A stretch of 64,000 nucleotides of DNA from HXMU1420-13 sp965601825 (GTDB lineage: Bacteria; Bacteroidota; Rhodothermia; Balneolales; Balneolaceae), in the NCBI GenBank assembly GCA_965601825.1, contig OZ271839.1:2046001-2110000 (forward strand). The letters run 5' to 3'. Position 1 is the stretch's first letter. Each line of letters opens with the position of its first letter. The notes beneath the pieces are model-generated. The model was not told the origin of the DNA and searched no databases. It saw only the letters and a program-made list of their open reading frames with translations. Below are positions 35,263-45,881 of this stretch, piece by piece. The translations under genes were made by a program, and so were the position numbers.

Positions 35263-37551
35263 TTGAATATTAAATCGTTTGCACTTTTAATCATATTTAT
35301 TTCTTGGGTAGGTACTGCAACAGCACAAGTATCATTAACAAAAATAGACCAACCAATTACATTGGATGGAGTTATTGATGAACAAGTTTGGGAGTCGGTT
35401 GAAACTCTTACACCTGTTCAATACGAACCTGTTTTTATGGGCGAAATGAATGAAGAAACTGTCTTCAGAGTAGCGTATGATGAGAACTTCATTTATGTAG
35501 CAGGTCAACTTTACACAGAAGATGCGAATACAATTGTAAAGAATTCACTAACCCGTGATCAATACAGCAGTGATGATGTTTTTGCGATTGTATTAGATCC
35601 TTTCAATGACAATGAAAATGGACTTTGGTTTTTTACCACACCAGCCGGTGTAAGAGTAGACATTGCGGTATCCAATGATGCTAATTTTGGAGGCGGCTCT
35701 AATGCAATGAATTCCAGCTGGAATACTTTTTGGGATGTTGCTACTACACAAGATGAAAATGGATGGTATGCTGAAATGAGAATTCCATTTTCAAGTATCG
35801 GATTTCAGGATAACAATGGAGTCGCAGAAATGGGGATGATTGTTTATCGATGGATCGCTTCTTCGAATGAAAGACATATTTACCCGGCGATTCCACCGAA
35901 CTGGAATATGGGTAACGCTAAACCTTCACAGGCTCAGGATGTAATATTGGAAGGGGTTGCCAGTAGAAAACCATTGTATTTCACACCGTATGCATTAGGC
36001 GGCCAAAGCCTAACCAATACATTAAATGATCCTGAGACAGAGTACATTGAGGATACAGATCTAACCAGTGAATTAGGTTTTGATGTAAAGTATAATCTAA
36101 CTGGTAACCTAACGCTTGATGTTACTCTGAATACTGACTTTGCACAGGTTGAGGCGGACGATCAGCAGCTTAACCTATCTCGTTTTTCTTTGTTCTTCCC
36201 CGAAAAGCGTCAATTTTTTCAGGAAAGAGCTGGATTATACAATGTAGCTTATGGCAGAAACCGATTGTTCTATAGCCGTCGTATTGGTTTAGATGATGAT
36301 GGAAATCCTGTTAGAATTTTGGGTGGAGCCCGAATGACTGGTCGCGTCGGAAGCTGGGATGTTGGATTCATAAACATGCAAACAGCCGAATCGCAGAATT
36401 TTGCCTCTGAAAATTTTGGTGTACTTCGTCTGAGACGCCAAACTTTCAACGATTTATCAACTTTCGGTACTATGTTTACGAGCAGGTTGGGGCGTGACGG
36501 GAATTACAATTTTGTGTATGGAATTGATATGAGAACAAATATTACGAGCAATAATTGGTTATTACGATTATTAGGAAGTGATACTGGTGATTTATTCTCT
36601 GAAATCCTTGCCAGTCAAACAGTTTACAATGGTCAAGATGCTGATATCACTTTTGGTGAATACAACTTAGAGGATGCCTTAAGTGAAAATTCGAGCTTTA
36701 GAACTTCATTAACTCTGCAAAGATCAATTGGCTTTAATTATCGATTTGTTTTTAATAGGACTGGAGAGTCTTTTGATCCGGGCATTGGTTTTGTTAGAAG
36801 AGCAGGTACTACAGATACATTTGGTAGAATTGCTTATGGATGGTTTGCACCGGAAAATTCCATTATAAATCGCCACAATCTGGATTTGGCAGTATTTACT
36901 CAAAGTGAGAATAATACCTACGAATTCTTAAACCGCTCAATCTGGTCGGGTTACAGTATAAGATTCAAACAAATTGGGCAGTTCGAACTTGATGTTAGAT
37001 ACAACAGAGAAATCCTTTTTGACGATGAAGATTTTGATCTTCTTGGTCGAATTTATGTGCCTGGTGGTGAATTTAAGACATATGAAATCAGCACTAGCTA
37101 TAGAACCAATGAAGGACGAAAACTTCAATTCGGTGTTAGCGGAGAATATGGCGGGCTTTATGATGGAACAAGTTATGGATTTAGTTTTGATCCACGCTGG
37201 ATAGTAAATTCTAATTTAGAACTGGGTGGAAGTTACAGTCTTACTCATCTTGAATTCCCGGAATTGAATAATAGAACGAAAAATGATTATACAGCTCATT
37301 TAGGTCAGTTTAGAGCGCAATATGCATTAAATAAGAAGTTCTCAGCCAGCACTTTTGTTCAATACAGTAATGTGAGTGAGTTAGTTGGAGCAAATCTTCG
37401 TTTCCGATATAACTTCTCAGAGGGACGTGATTTCTGGTTGGTATTTAATGAGCAGGTAAATACCGTTCGCGATCAACTTGAAGTACCAAGAGTACCAAGA
37501 TTGCAAAACAGAACTTTTCTCTTGAAATACACTCATACTTTCATCTTTTGA
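35263..37551 (+). CDS. DUF5916 outer-membrane protein with CBM9-like N-terminus
   Basis: About 762 residues from TTG 35263, chosen because GGAG (35253-35256) lies six bases ahead and the resulting MNIKSFALLIIFISW makes a proper signal peptide; a TTG at 35242 is possible. The first domain (about 25-220) is CBM9-like (ITLDGVIDEQVWE, DENFIYVAGQLY). The rest is a beta barrel with alternating strands and FFPEKRQFFQERAG, ending in an aromatic residue, as in DUF5916 proteins. Probably an outer-membrane protein for a surface substrate; which one is unknown. Confidence 0.87.
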   Translation: MNIKSFALLIIFISWVGTATAQVSLTKIDQPITLDGVIDEQVWESVETLTPVQYEPVFMGEMNEETVFRVAYDENFIYVAGQLYTEDANTIVKNSLTRDQYSSDDVFAIVLDPFNDNENGLWFFTTPAGVRVDIAVSNDANFGGGSNAMNSSWNTFWDVATTQDENGWYAEMRIPFSSIGFQDNNGVAEMGMIVYRWIASSNERHIYPAIPPNWNMGNAKPSQAQDVILEGVASRKPLYFTPYALGGQSLTNTLNDPETEYIEDTDLTSELGFDVKYNLTGNLTLDVTLNTDFAQVEADDQQLNLSRFSLFFPEKRQFFQERAGLYNVAYGRNRLFYSRRIGLDDDGNPVRILGGARMTGRVGSWDVGFINMQTAESQNFASENFGVLRLRRQTFNDLSTFGTMFTSRLGRDGNYNFVYGIDMRTNITSNNWLLRLLGSDTGDLFSEILASQTVYNGQDADITFGEYNLEDALSENSSFRTSLTLQRSIGFNYRFVFNRTGESFDPGIGFVRRAGTTDTFGRIAYGWFAPENSIINRHNLDLAVFTQSENNTYEFLNRSIWSGYSIRFKQIGQFELDVRYNREILFDDEDFDLLGRIYVPGGEFKTYEISTSYRTNEGRKLQFGVSGEYGGLYDGTSYGFSFDPRWIVNSNLELGGSYSLTHLEFPELNNRTKNDYTAHLGQFRAQYALNKKFSASTFVQYSNVSELVGANLRFRYNFSEGRDFWLVFNEQVNTVRDQLEVPRVPRLQNRTFLLKYTHTFIF

Positions 37552-37787
37552 TAATAATTCATTGCATTCGCCTTTGTTCACGAGGAGAAGTCACACGTAA
37601 AAAAATCGTTTATGCAATCGGTGAAGTGATCGAATAATTTCAAGTTATAAATTCTGAGATTGCCACGGGATTTAATTCCAAATCCTTCACAAAGACCTGA
37701 TAATTTTTACCGTTCAATAACCTTTTTACTCCATTTTACGGGCTTTTTGTGTACTGTACGCTGCGAATTTAAACATCGAACAGCTAC

Positions 37788-40379
37788 ATGAAAAAACTAT
37801 CAATTTTACTTGCATTGGTATTGTTTGGGATGACAGCCAATGCTCAGTTTCAGGAAGAAATCGAACGCTTTCAATTCGAAACTGATATACCCTACGATGC
37901 TTCCATTACTTCACCGGCAGAGTTCCTTGGGTACGAACTAGGTGTCGAATATACTTTTCACCACCAGGTAATGGCTTATTTTGAACTTCTAGCAGAAGAA
38001 TCAGATAAGATTACTTTCCACGAAATGGGTCGAACTTATGAAGGTAGAAGTGTGAACTATATGATTATCACTTCTGAAGAAAATCATTTTCGATTGGATG
38101 AAATTAGAGAGAAGAACCTTCAATTTGCTAATGCACCTGGCTCTGTTCGAACAGGATCAGAACCGGTTGTAGTATGGATGAGTTACAATGTTCATGGTAA
38201 TGAGCCTTCGGGAAGTGAATCAGCAATGCAAACTGCTTATCGTTTAGTTGCTGCCACAGATACTGAAACTCAAAATTGGTTGAGTAATTCTGTAATCATC
38301 ATCGATCCTATGCTAAATCCTGACGGTCGTGATCGCTATGTGTATTGGTATAAATCTTCACAAGCGAATATCCTAAATACTAATCCTGAAGATTTGGAGC
38401 ATGATGAAATTTGGCCTGGTGGTCGAAGTAATCATTACTGGTTTGATCTGAATCGTGACTGGGTTTGGTTGATTCACCCAGAATCAGAGGGGAGAATAAA
38501 AGTGTATCAGGAATGGATGCCACAAGTTCACATTGATTTCCATGAGCAGGGATTCAATAATAACTACTTTACAATGCCTGGTACTACACCTCGTAATCAT
38601 GAATTACCGGAAGCTTATGAAACCTGGGCTGATATTTTTGGTCGCGGAGCCATCGAAGAGTTTGATAAAGCTCAAGTGAATTTCGAAACTCGCGAGCGTT
38701 TTGATTTCTTCTACCCGGGCTATGGATCTTCATATCCGAGTATAATGGGCGGAATTGGTATGTTGGCTGAACAAGGTGGACACTCAAGAGGTGGTCGAGC
38801 AGTGGAAACAAATGATGGATATGTACTTACTCTTCGTCAACGAGTATTCGATCATTATAAGAATGGTATTTCTATAGTAAGGACATCTGTTGAGAATCGT
38901 GAGGATCTCCTTGATTATATGGTTCAGGCGAGATCACAATCAGCACAAAAAGGAAATACAAAAGCTTATATCCTACCAAATAACCCAAATGATTACACCT
39001 ATGATGTGATCAATTTGATGCTCAAACACAATATTCAAGTTGAGCAAGCTAATGAAGATTTCACCGTGAGAAATACTTATAGCTACTGGGATGGATCATC
39101 CTCAAACAGAAGATTTTCAGAAGGCGATTTTATCATTAAAACAGACCAACCGGCACATATTTTCATAAATACTATGTTCCGCCGTGAGTTAGAACTTCGT
39201 GATTCAGTTACCTATGATATGACTTCATGGTCTATTCCTTTGGCTTACAATTTGGATGCAGGCTGGACAACTTCAGATGTTCGAGTGAATAGCGAGCGAG
39301 TTTATGAACCTGTTAAACACCCGGAAGGAGTGATTAACAGAGAAGCGGGCTATGCTTATGCAATTGATTGGAATCAACGACATGCACCAAAAGCATTAGC
39401 AAGACTTTGGGATCATGACTATAAAGTTCGAGCTGCAGAAAAAGGATTTACTAAAGATGGTGTTGAATTCTCTAAAGGTAGTATCGTAGTGTTGCTTGGA
39501 CGAAATCTTCACAAATCGGAAAATATACATTCTGATATGGCTACAATTGCTGCAGAAGCTAATGTAGTTGTTACTGGTTTTAATACTGGACGAATGGATA
39601 CAGGTAGTGACCTTGGATCACCAAGTATGCGACCAATTGAAGAGCCTAAAGTAGCTTTAATGGTAGATTCGCCATTCAATCCATATACAGCAGGTCAGCT
39701 TTGGTATTTGTTTGATATGTTTACTGAACTTGGAATATCACGAATCCGAGCAAATGACTTCAATAGTATTGATTTGAATAGCTATGATGTGATACTGATG
39801 CCTGGAATGTGGGGCAACGGTGGTATGAATGATTCCCAAATTGAACGTTTGCAAAATTGGGTTCGAAATGGTGGAACCTTAATTGGAACTGAGGGAACTG
39901 CAGCATGGATGACGGAAGGGAGATCAGGAATTTCAGACGCTAGCTTATTCAGAACTGATGAAGATGATTCTGATGAAGTACCTGATGTTGCTTACACACG
40001 ATACGAAGATCGTGAGGATACAACAGGATTACGAAGAATTCCAGGTGCAGCTTTTAAAGGGATGATTGATAATTCGCATCCATTAGCATTCGGTATGCCT
40101 GATCGATTGTACTCATTGAAATTTAGCAGCAATGGAATTGTGCCGGATGAAAGATTTCACACTGTAGGATATTACCATAAAGATCCTAACCAAGTATTAG
40201 CCTCGGGCTATTCAAACGGAGAGAACAAAGAAAATGCGGCAGGTAATGCATTTGCTGTTGTAGATGATATGGGAAGAGGTCAGGTTGTAATGCTGCTTGA
40301 TAACACACAGTATCGAATGTTTTGGATAGGACCGGCAAGGTTTATACAAAATGCAGTAATGCTTCTTCCAGGATTTTAA
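37788..40379 (+). CDS. M14 family zinc carboxypeptidase-like exopeptidase
   Basis: 863 residues, exported (signal cleaved after MTANAQ). The M14 domain includes the zinc pair H136-x-x-E139 in NVHGNEPSG, the third ligand near HIDFHEQG, and a plausible catalytic glutamate in MLAEQGGH. Substrate-binding LNPDGRDR is the standard M14 motif. A long C-terminal extension (about 400-860) follows, with a glutamine-amidotransferase-like segment (YDVILMPGMWGNGG). It sits directly before a tricorn-type peptidase, so the two may finish peptide degradation together in the periplasm. Confidence 0.92.
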   Translation: MKKLSILLALVLFGMTANAQFQEEIERFQFETDIPYDASITSPAEFLGYELGVEYTFHHQVMAYFELLAEESDKITFHEMGRTYEGRSVNYMIITSEENHFRLDEIREKNLQFANAPGSVRTGSEPVVVWMSYNVHGNEPSGSESAMQTAYRLVAATDTETQNWLSNSVIIIDPMLNPDGRDRYVYWYKSSQANILNTNPEDLEHDEIWPGGRSNHYWFDLNRDWVWLIHPESEGRIKVYQEWMPQVHIDFHEQGFNNNYFTMPGTTPRNHELPEAYETWADIFGRGAIEEFDKAQVNFETRERFDFFYPGYGSSYPSIMGGIGMLAEQGGHSRGGRAVETNDGYVLTLRQRVFDHYKNGISIVRTSVENREDLLDYMVQARSQSAQKGNTKAYILPNNPNDYTYDVINLMLKHNIQVEQANEDFTVRNTYSYWDGSSSNRRFSEGDFIIKTDQPAHIFINTMFRRELELRDSVTYDMTSWSIPLAYNLDAGWTTSDVRVNSERVYEPVKHPEGVINREAGYAYAIDWNQRHAPKALARLWDHDYKVRAAEKGFTKDGVEFSKGSIVVLLGRNLHKSENIHSDMATIAAEANVVVTGFNTGRMDTGSDLGSPSMRPIEEPKVALMVDSPFNPYTAGQLWYLFDMFTELGISRIRANDFNSIDLNSYDVILMPGMWGNGGMNDSQIERLQNWVRNGGTLIGTEGTAAWMTEGRSGISDASLFRTDEDDSDEVPDVAYTRYEDREDTTGLRRIPGAAFKGMIDNSHPLAFGMPDRLYSLKFSSNGIVPDERFHTVGYYHKDPNQVLASGYSNGENKENAAGNAFAVVDDMGRGQVVMLLDNTQYRMFWIGPARFIQNAVMLLPGF

Positions 40380-40404
40380 TAGTCAATTCAAATAATTGGG
40401 GAAA

Positions 40405-43400
40405 ATGAAAAAAACACTATTCACTATTGCAACAATTGCACTCTTCTTAAGCAGTACATTAGTTGCTCAAGATGAACTTTTAGTTCGACATAGTTCAATT
40501 AGCCCGGATGGAAATCATATCAGTTTTTCTTATCAGGGTGATATTTGGACAGTTCCTTTTGTAGGTGGTGAAGCGCGACGCTTAACGATCCATGAAGGAT
40601 ATGAAAATGCACCTATTTGGAGTCCAGATGGAGAGCATATTGCATTCTCTGGCAGCAGATTCGGGAATTCTGATATTTTTACCATTCCATCGAAAGGTGG
40701 AGCTTCAAATAGGATTACATTTTATTCCGGTGGAGATGCGTTATCGGACTGGACAGATTCCGGTGATCTCCTATTTACATCAAACCGGACATTTGCGCAG
40801 GTTGAATGGGATTCAGAACTTCAAACTGTACCTGCTTCTGGAGGTACACCTGTTCGATTGATGGATGCACTTGGTGATATGCCGGTGATGTCTCCAAATG
40901 GTCGTTACATTGCATTTGTTCGTGGGTCATGCAGAATCTCTCGAGAAGAATATGATGGTCCGGCCGATCTTGATGTGTGGTTGTATGATACTAGAGAAGA
41001 GACCTACACATTATTAACGGATAACACCAGAAACGATTACTTACCTCGCTGGAAAGATGATAATACTCTTTATTTCATTAGTGCGAGAACAGGGCGTTAC
41101 AATATCTATTCGATGGATATTAGCTCAATGGAAGTTACAGCTGTTACAAACTATACCGATGATGGTGTGCGCCATTTTGATGTAGCTTCGAACGGAAACA
41201 TTGTGTTCCTACGCCAGCTTGGAGTTCATACAATGCAAGATGGACAATCAAGAGCTATGACTATTCCGGTTAACTTGACTACTGACTATCGATTCGACCC
41301 AGAGAGATTCGAAAATTTCACATCAAACATTAGTGAGTATACTGTTTCACCAAATGGTGAGTTAACTGCCATGACTATCAGAGGTGAAATTGCTATCAAG
41401 AAAAATGATAAAGATGTTCGAAGAACGGTAAATGTATCCAATCATTCATTCCGAGATCGAAATCCAGTATGGTTAAATGACTCAACCGTAGTTTTCGTCT
41501 CCGATCGTAATGGTCAATACGACCTATACATGGCAAGATCAACCGATGAAAACAGAACAAGCGTTTTTGAAAGCCTGAAGCTTGAGATCGAAAGATTAAC
41601 AGATACAGACGAGCACGAATCAAATCCTCAAATATCACCGGATGGTACAATGATTGTATACCAACAGGGAAGAGGCACGCTCATTACAGCAGAAATTGAT
41701 GAAAATGGCAGACTCAGAAATTCCAAAACTCTACGTGATGGTTGGGCTACTCCATCAGGTGTGAGTTGGAGTCCGGACAGTAAATGGTTGGCATATGCTT
41801 ACCCTGATTTATACTTCAATTATGAGATATTTATTCATGCTGCGGATAACAGTAGTGAGCCAAAGAATGTATCCATGCATCCAAAAGGTGATTTCTCTCC
41901 GGTTTGGAGTATGGATGGTTCAAAACTTGGGTTTGTATCCTCAAGAAATAATGGGGATGATGACATTTGGTTTGTTTGGTTGACCGAAGAAGATTGGTTG
42001 AAGACAGAAGAAGATCGTGAAGAAGGATATTACTTCACTTCAGATTCAGATGACGATGGAGATTCGGATGAAGATCAGCCCATTCAAATCGATTTTGAAA
42101 ATATTCATGAGCGTTTATGGCAGTTAACTTCTATGCCGGGTGATGAAGGAGGTCTGGCTATCTCAAAAGATGGTGAGACATTCTACTTCACTGCAGGAAA
42201 TCCATCAGCAAGTGGTCGTGATCTATTCAGCATTAAGTATAATAGAGATGATTTAGATCAACTTACAAATGGAGGTCAGAATCCTTATGCTATGTCAATC
42301 AGCCCCGATGGAAGCAAATTCTTTGCTCTAAAACGAGCTGGACTTTTTGAAGTGAGTGAATCCGGTAGTTTTACTTCATTGCCATTCCGATTCAGCATGA
42401 AAATCAATCACACCGAAGAGCATAAACAAGTATTCGACGAAGCTTGGGGAGCATTAAATGATGGATTCTATGATCCAAATTTCCACGGTGATGATTTCGA
42501 TGAGCTACGGGAAAAGTATCGCCCTTGGACACTGGCAGCTTCCACTACTCAGGATTTTAGATATATGTTCAATTGGATGCTTGGACAACTAAATGCCAGC
42601 CACATGGGACTATTTGGCTCTAATCCTGAAGAAACTGAAACGCAGCGAACCGGACTTCTTGGGATAGCTGTAAAACCGGTTAGAAATGGAGTTGAAATCA
42701 CACATGTAGTGAAGAACTCACCAGCTGATCGTACTGCAAGCAAATTAAATGTGGGTGATGTAATTACGCATGTAGATGGAATGGAGATCGAAGAAGGAAC
42801 CAATTTCTACTCTTACTTTGTAAATGAAGCATCTGAGCAAGTACTCCTTCAGGTTCGCAATGGACGTAGTGAACGAGAAGTTGTTATTCGCCCGACTAAT
42901 AGCTTAGGTGATGAGCTCTATGAAGAATGGATCGATTCTCGAGAAAAACTTACAGCAGAGTATTCCAACGGACGTTTAGGATACATCCACATCGAAGGTA
43001 TGAACATGCCAAGTTTCGAGCGATTCGAGCGAGAGTTAACAGCTCAGGGTTATGGAAAAGATGGGGTTGTAATTGATGTTCGCTGGAATGGTGGAGGATG
43101 GACTACTGACTATTTGATGACGGTACTCAATGTTCGTCAGCATGCTTACACGATTCCTCGAGGTGCAACGGATAACTTGGAAGGCGATCATTCTGATTTT
43201 GCTAACTACTATCCATACAGTGAAAGATTACCGCTTTCTTGGTGGACAAAACCTTCTGTTGCTCTTGCCAATGAAAGTAGTTATTCCAATGCAGAGATTT
43301 TCTCTCATGCATACAAGACTTTAGGTATTGGAACCTTAGTTGGTATGCCGACATTCGGAGCTGTGATCTCAACAGGTGGTGTTGGCCTGATGGATGGTTC

Positions 43401-43575
43401 ATTTGTTAGAATGCCATTCAGAGGCTGGTATGTGAGTGCAACGGGTGAGAATATGGAAAACGGTCCGGCTGTTCCTGATGTAATCATCGATAATGAACCC
43501 GATAGCAAAGCTAAAGGTGAAGATCCACAGCTAAAACGCGCGGTAGAAATACTTCTTGGACAGATTGATGAGTAA
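40405..43575 (+). CDS. Tricorn-like S41 peptidase with propellers and PDZ domain
   Basis: About 1056 residues from ATG 40405 with a GGGGA ribosome site; a TTG at 40396 would add three residues. Signal peptide (to LVAQ), N-terminal beta-propeller repeats (ISPDGNHISFSYQGD and IWSPDGEHIAFSG) and a second propeller set (about 320-640), then a PDZ domain (about 755-840) and an S41 protease domain. The nucleophile serine lies in NESSYSNAE. Tricorn peptidases cut oligopeptides. It follows the M14 gene by about 25 bases. Confidence 0.93.
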   Translation: MKKTLFTIATIALFLSSTLVAQDELLVRHSSISPDGNHISFSYQGDIWTVPFVGGEARRLTIHEGYENAPIWSPDGEHIAFSGSRFGNSDIFTIPSKGGASNRITFYSGGDALSDWTDSGDLLFTSNRTFAQVEWDSELQTVPASGGTPVRLMDALGDMPVMSPNGRYIAFVRGSCRISREEYDGPADLDVWLYDTREETYTLLTDNTRNDYLPRWKDDNTLYFISARTGRYNIYSMDISSMEVTAVTNYTDDGVRHFDVASNGNIVFLRQLGVHTMQDGQSRAMTIPVNLTTDYRFDPERFENFTSNISEYTVSPNGELTAMTIRGEIAIKKNDKDVRRTVNVSNHSFRDRNPVWLNDSTVVFVSDRNGQYDLYMARSTDENRTSVFESLKLEIERLTDTDEHESNPQISPDGTMIVYQQGRGTLITAEIDENGRLRNSKTLRDGWATPSGVSWSPDSKWLAYAYPDLYFNYEIFIHAADNSSEPKNVSMHPKGDFSPVWSMDGSKLGFVSSRNNGDDDIWFVWLTEEDWLKTEEDREEGYYFTSDSDDDGDSDEDQPIQIDFENIHERLWQLTSMPGDEGGLAISKDGETFYFTAGNPSASGRDLFSIKYNRDDLDQLTNGGQNPYAMSISPDGSKFFALKRAGLFEVSESGSFTSLPFRFSMKINHTEEHKQVFDEAWGALNDGFYDPNFHGDDFDELREKYRPWTLAASTTQDFRYMFNWMLGQLNASHMGLFGSNPEETETQRTGLLGIAVKPVRNGVEITHVVKNSPADRTASKLNVGDVITHVDGMEIEEGTNFYSYFVNEASEQVLLQVRNGRSEREVVIRPTNSLGDELYEEWIDSREKLTAEYSNGRLGYIHIEGMNMPSFERFERELTAQGYGKDGVVIDVRWNGGGWTTDYLMTVLNVRQHAYTIPRGATDNLEGDHSDFANYYPYSERLPLSWWTKPSVALANESSYSNAEIFSHAYKTLGIGTLVGMPTFGAVISTGGVGLMDGSFVRMPFRGWYVSATGENMENGPAVPDVIIDNEPDSKAKGEDPQLKRAVEILLGQIDE

Positions 43576-43599
43576 TATTTGCCTTGAATCTTAACACTT

Positions 43600-43629
43600 A
43601 AAAAGCCCTTCATTCGGAGGGCTTTTTTT
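43600..43629. terminator. Bidirectional rho-independent terminator
   Basis: AAAAGCCCT, loop, AGGGCTTTT with a T-run on either strand. It lies between the convergent tricorn-like gene and the small minus-strand gene. Confidence 0.85.
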
Positions 43630-43638
43630 GTTTAACAA

Positions 43639-43983
43639 TTAGACTTTGGTCATTGAAATTGAAATGTGAGGATTGACTGACAATTTAAGTTTTTGCTTTG
43701 ATTCCGATATAGCAGTCAGCCATTCTATTCCAGTATCATCTCTTTCAATTTTTATCGAATTGATTTCTTTTAGCGAATAGGATGATAGTTTCTTAGAATT
43801 TCCTTCAATAAATATATCTGCGATTATGTCTTTGTGAAGGAAAGAATATGAAAATTCGAGTTTTAGATCATGTACTGATTTAATAAATAATGGCGCCTCA
43901 AAGAACTCTTTTTCACCAGATTCTTGATCTTCCGGTTCTACCGAGAAAAAAGTAATTAAATCAGCTTTATTAATATGACTCAC
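43639..43983 (-). CDS. Hypothetical small protein
   Basis: 114 residues starting at GTG 43983 with no clear ribosome site. No signal peptide or membrane segment; rich in E, K, S and I. It looks like an unassigned beta-rich domain. No family recognised. It converges on the tricorn-like gene across a terminator. It is unclear whether this ORF is translated. Confidence is limited by the start codon. Confidence 0.5.
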   Translation of the reverse strand: MSHINKADLITFFSVEPEDQESGEKEFFEAPLFIKSVHDLKLEFSYSFLHKDIIADIFIEGNSKKLSSYSLKEINSIKIERDDTGIEWLTAISESKQKLKLSVNPHISISMTKV

Positions 43984-44015
43984 AGTGATTATTTGTGCGA
44001 AAACTAACTAAGATA

Positions 44016-44705
44016 TCAATTATCAGAGTCGGAAGAAGGTAATTTAGAAAGAGCTTCTTCGAAACGACTCATAGATTCATTACCATAGAAAATATCTACA
44101 GGCATTGCTCCTTCAGTAGGAGGGATGAATACAAAAGTCGGGGTTCCCCGAGCTCCGTAAAAACCACCAAGTCGAAGATCAATCATAATTAGCGGAGCTA
44201 CTGCATCACGTTCGTAGCAATCTTTAAATTCATCGATTGGAAGTCCTAATTCACTGGCATATCCCTCAAATGCAGGATAAGGATCGCGTAACACTCTCCA
44301 GGTTGTCATGTTTTCGAAAAGGATGTCCATCATACCTTCGAAGCCAGTTCGGTCAGCAACACCACCAGCGCATAAGCTTGCTTTTGCACCATGATAACCA
44401 CGCATAAGGCGTGGAATAGGAGTGAAGCGGTACACGAAGTTGGTTTGACCATCAAGAAGTGTTTGAAGTGAATCTTTGCGTTCAATGTGAAAAGCGCGAC
44501 AGGACCCACAAGCCGGATCTGCAAATTCATGAACGGTAGCCAGTGAAGGATCTAGACCATAGGAGCGGGATAAATCAGCACGTTGGAGTAATTCAGAATC
44601 TGCACCAACACTATCCGCTGCCGTTTGAGCGAATGTTTCATTCGGTAGAAGAAGTAAGGCTAGCAGAATTAAAATCGAACGAGAAAATAACCTGATTGAA
44701 TACAT
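44016..44705 (-). CDS. Exported thioredoxin-fold protein (DsbA/DsbG-like)
   Basis: 229 residues: signal peptide (to NETFAQ), then a thioredoxin fold with the redox motif C66-G-S-C69 in FADPACGSCRAFH. A family-typical cis-proline lies in RGTPTFVFIPP. This suits a periplasmic disulfide oxidase, isomerase or reductase. No membrane partner (DsbB/DsbD) is in this window. The neighbour on the right is a frameshifted small membrane-protein gene. Confidence 0.87.
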   Translation of the reverse strand: MYSIRLFSRSILILLALLLLPNETFAQTAADSVGADSELLQRADLSRSYGLDPSLATVHEFADPACGSCRAFHIERKDSLQTLLDGQTNFVYRFTPIPRLMRGYHGAKASLCAGGVADRTGFEGMMDILFENMTTWRVLRDPYPAFEGYASELGLPIDEFKDCYERDAVAPLIMIDLRLGGFYGARGTPTFVFIPPTEGAMPVDIFYGNESMSRFEEALSKLPSSDSDN

Positions 44706-44858
44706 CGGATTTAAAATTTTTCTTATTGAATACTTGAGACCAAGAATTATAGCGGTCGTTTATGTTGAACACCAAATAACTTCAGCTATATGAAGAACTA
44801 ATGAAAACAGTTGGCAAGGTTTTAGATACGCTTGTAACGCTTGTAATACCGGTTCTTG

Positions 44859-45330
44859 CTAGTCAAGGTTTAAAGGGGTTTTTCCAAGATTATTAATTTC
44901 AGAATCTAATTCATCCAACCTGTAGAAGTTTGTTGCTAAAACCCATAGAGTAGGACAATCAAATCTGAAATATAATTCATCGTCAATAATCTCGGCATTA
45001 GTCAGATCTTTGAAAAATAATTTATTCTCAACTAACTCTTCAGTTTCTCGATTTATGATTAATACTCTTGTATAAGTCGGTGTAGCAAAAAACCAAATTC
45101 CATCATCGAGTGTGTTGTATCCAGTAAATACTATTCATTCTTTTTGGAAAACCTGATTTTTGTAGAGCTTTTGATAAATTATCATCAGCCATATTTTGAT
45201 AAGCCCATTTCGGTAAATCAATTGAGTGTTTGTCTATTCTTTCAAAGTCTGATTCCAAGAAAAATTTTAATACTAAAGAACAAACAATTATTGAACCCAG
45301 AACAGTAAAAGTGATTAGAAAGAAATTCAT
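44859..45330 (-). pseudogene. Frameshifted gene for a small membrane-anchored protein
   Basis: An ATG at 45330 opens 75 codons with an N-terminal membrane helix (MNFFLITFTVLGSIIVCSLV) and ends at a stop near 45103. The next frame is open across the same place and continues for about 90 codons (IVFTGYNTLDDGIWFFATPT ... NNLGKTPLNLD) to TAG at 44859. Skipping one base near 45135 would join the two into a protein of about 158 residues. Either a pseudogene, a sequencing error or, less likely, a programmed shift; a slippery-looking A-run lies just upstream. Confidence 0.75.
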
Positions 45331-45463
45331 GGTTTAGCTGGTAAAATGACCCGGCGTTTAAGCGGAAATTCTATTTACGAAAATGAAGATGAAGTAACAG
45401 AATTAATTACTAAGGTGAAGGGTTTTTCTGTTCTCATATGCCGATAAAATGACCTAAAAAATC

Positions 45464-45495
45464 AGTTGTCATGCTGAACTTGATTCAGCATCTGT
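45464..45495. repeat. REP-like inverted repeat, left copy
   Basis: 32 bp perfectly inverted relative to 45824-45855. Each copy is itself an imperfect palindrome: stem ATGCTGAA / TTCAGCAT with loop CTTGA. The two copies flank the GIY-YIG gene. Confidence 0.95.
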
Positions 45496-45504
45496 GTTCG
45501 GCTA

Positions 45505-45792
45505 TTATCGAAGAGTTGGGTAGAGATCAACTAAATCCGGATTCAATGTTCTAATCAAATCCCATTTCCAACTTGATCGCCAATTCTTCAATTGCTTTTC
45601 TCTTTCTATTGCGTCAGAAATACAACCATGTTCTTCAGCATAAAGTAGAATAGTTAGTTTGTATTTGGTACTGAATTCAGAACCTTTACCTTGCTTGTGG
45701 TCCCAAATTCTTTGGTTAAGATTATTTGTAACACCAATATAAAGTGTAGTTCGTTCAATATTCGATAGTACGTAGATGTATGCGTTGTTCAT
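45505..45792 (-). CDS. GIY-YIG nuclease domain protein (COG2827-like)
   Basis: 95 residues, a free-standing GIY-YIG nuclease. The first motif is YIYVLSN, the second LYIGVTNNL, then the conserved arginine in NLNQRIWDH and the metal-binding glutamate in IEREKQLKNW. The family is normally found as a small stand-alone protein with unknown targets. The gene is bracketed by 32-bp inverted repeats that lie 10 and 32 bases outside it, so it may be part of a small mobile element. No ribosome site is obvious. Confidence 0.88.
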   Translation of the reverse strand: MNNAYIYVLSNIERTTLYIGVTNNLNQRIWDHKQGKGSEFSTKYKLTILLYAEEHGCISDAIEREKQLKNWRSSWKWDLIRTLNPDLVDLYPTLR

Positions 45793-45823
45793 ACTCGTTA
45801 GACTCTTTTCAGAACAACTCCTT

Positions 45824-45855
45824 ACAGATGCTGAATCAAGTTCAGCATGACAACT
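45824..45855. repeat. REP-like inverted repeat, right copy
   Basis: Perfect inverse of 45464-45495, 392 bp end to end including the left copy. Confidence 0.95.
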
Positions 45856-45881
45856 ATAGAAAGAGGGTTAAAGATCACTTT

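Noticed and set aside
45346..45447. 33-codon plus-strand ORF just left of the GIY-YIG element
   Set aside because: Too short to support without conservation; no ribosome site or known motif.
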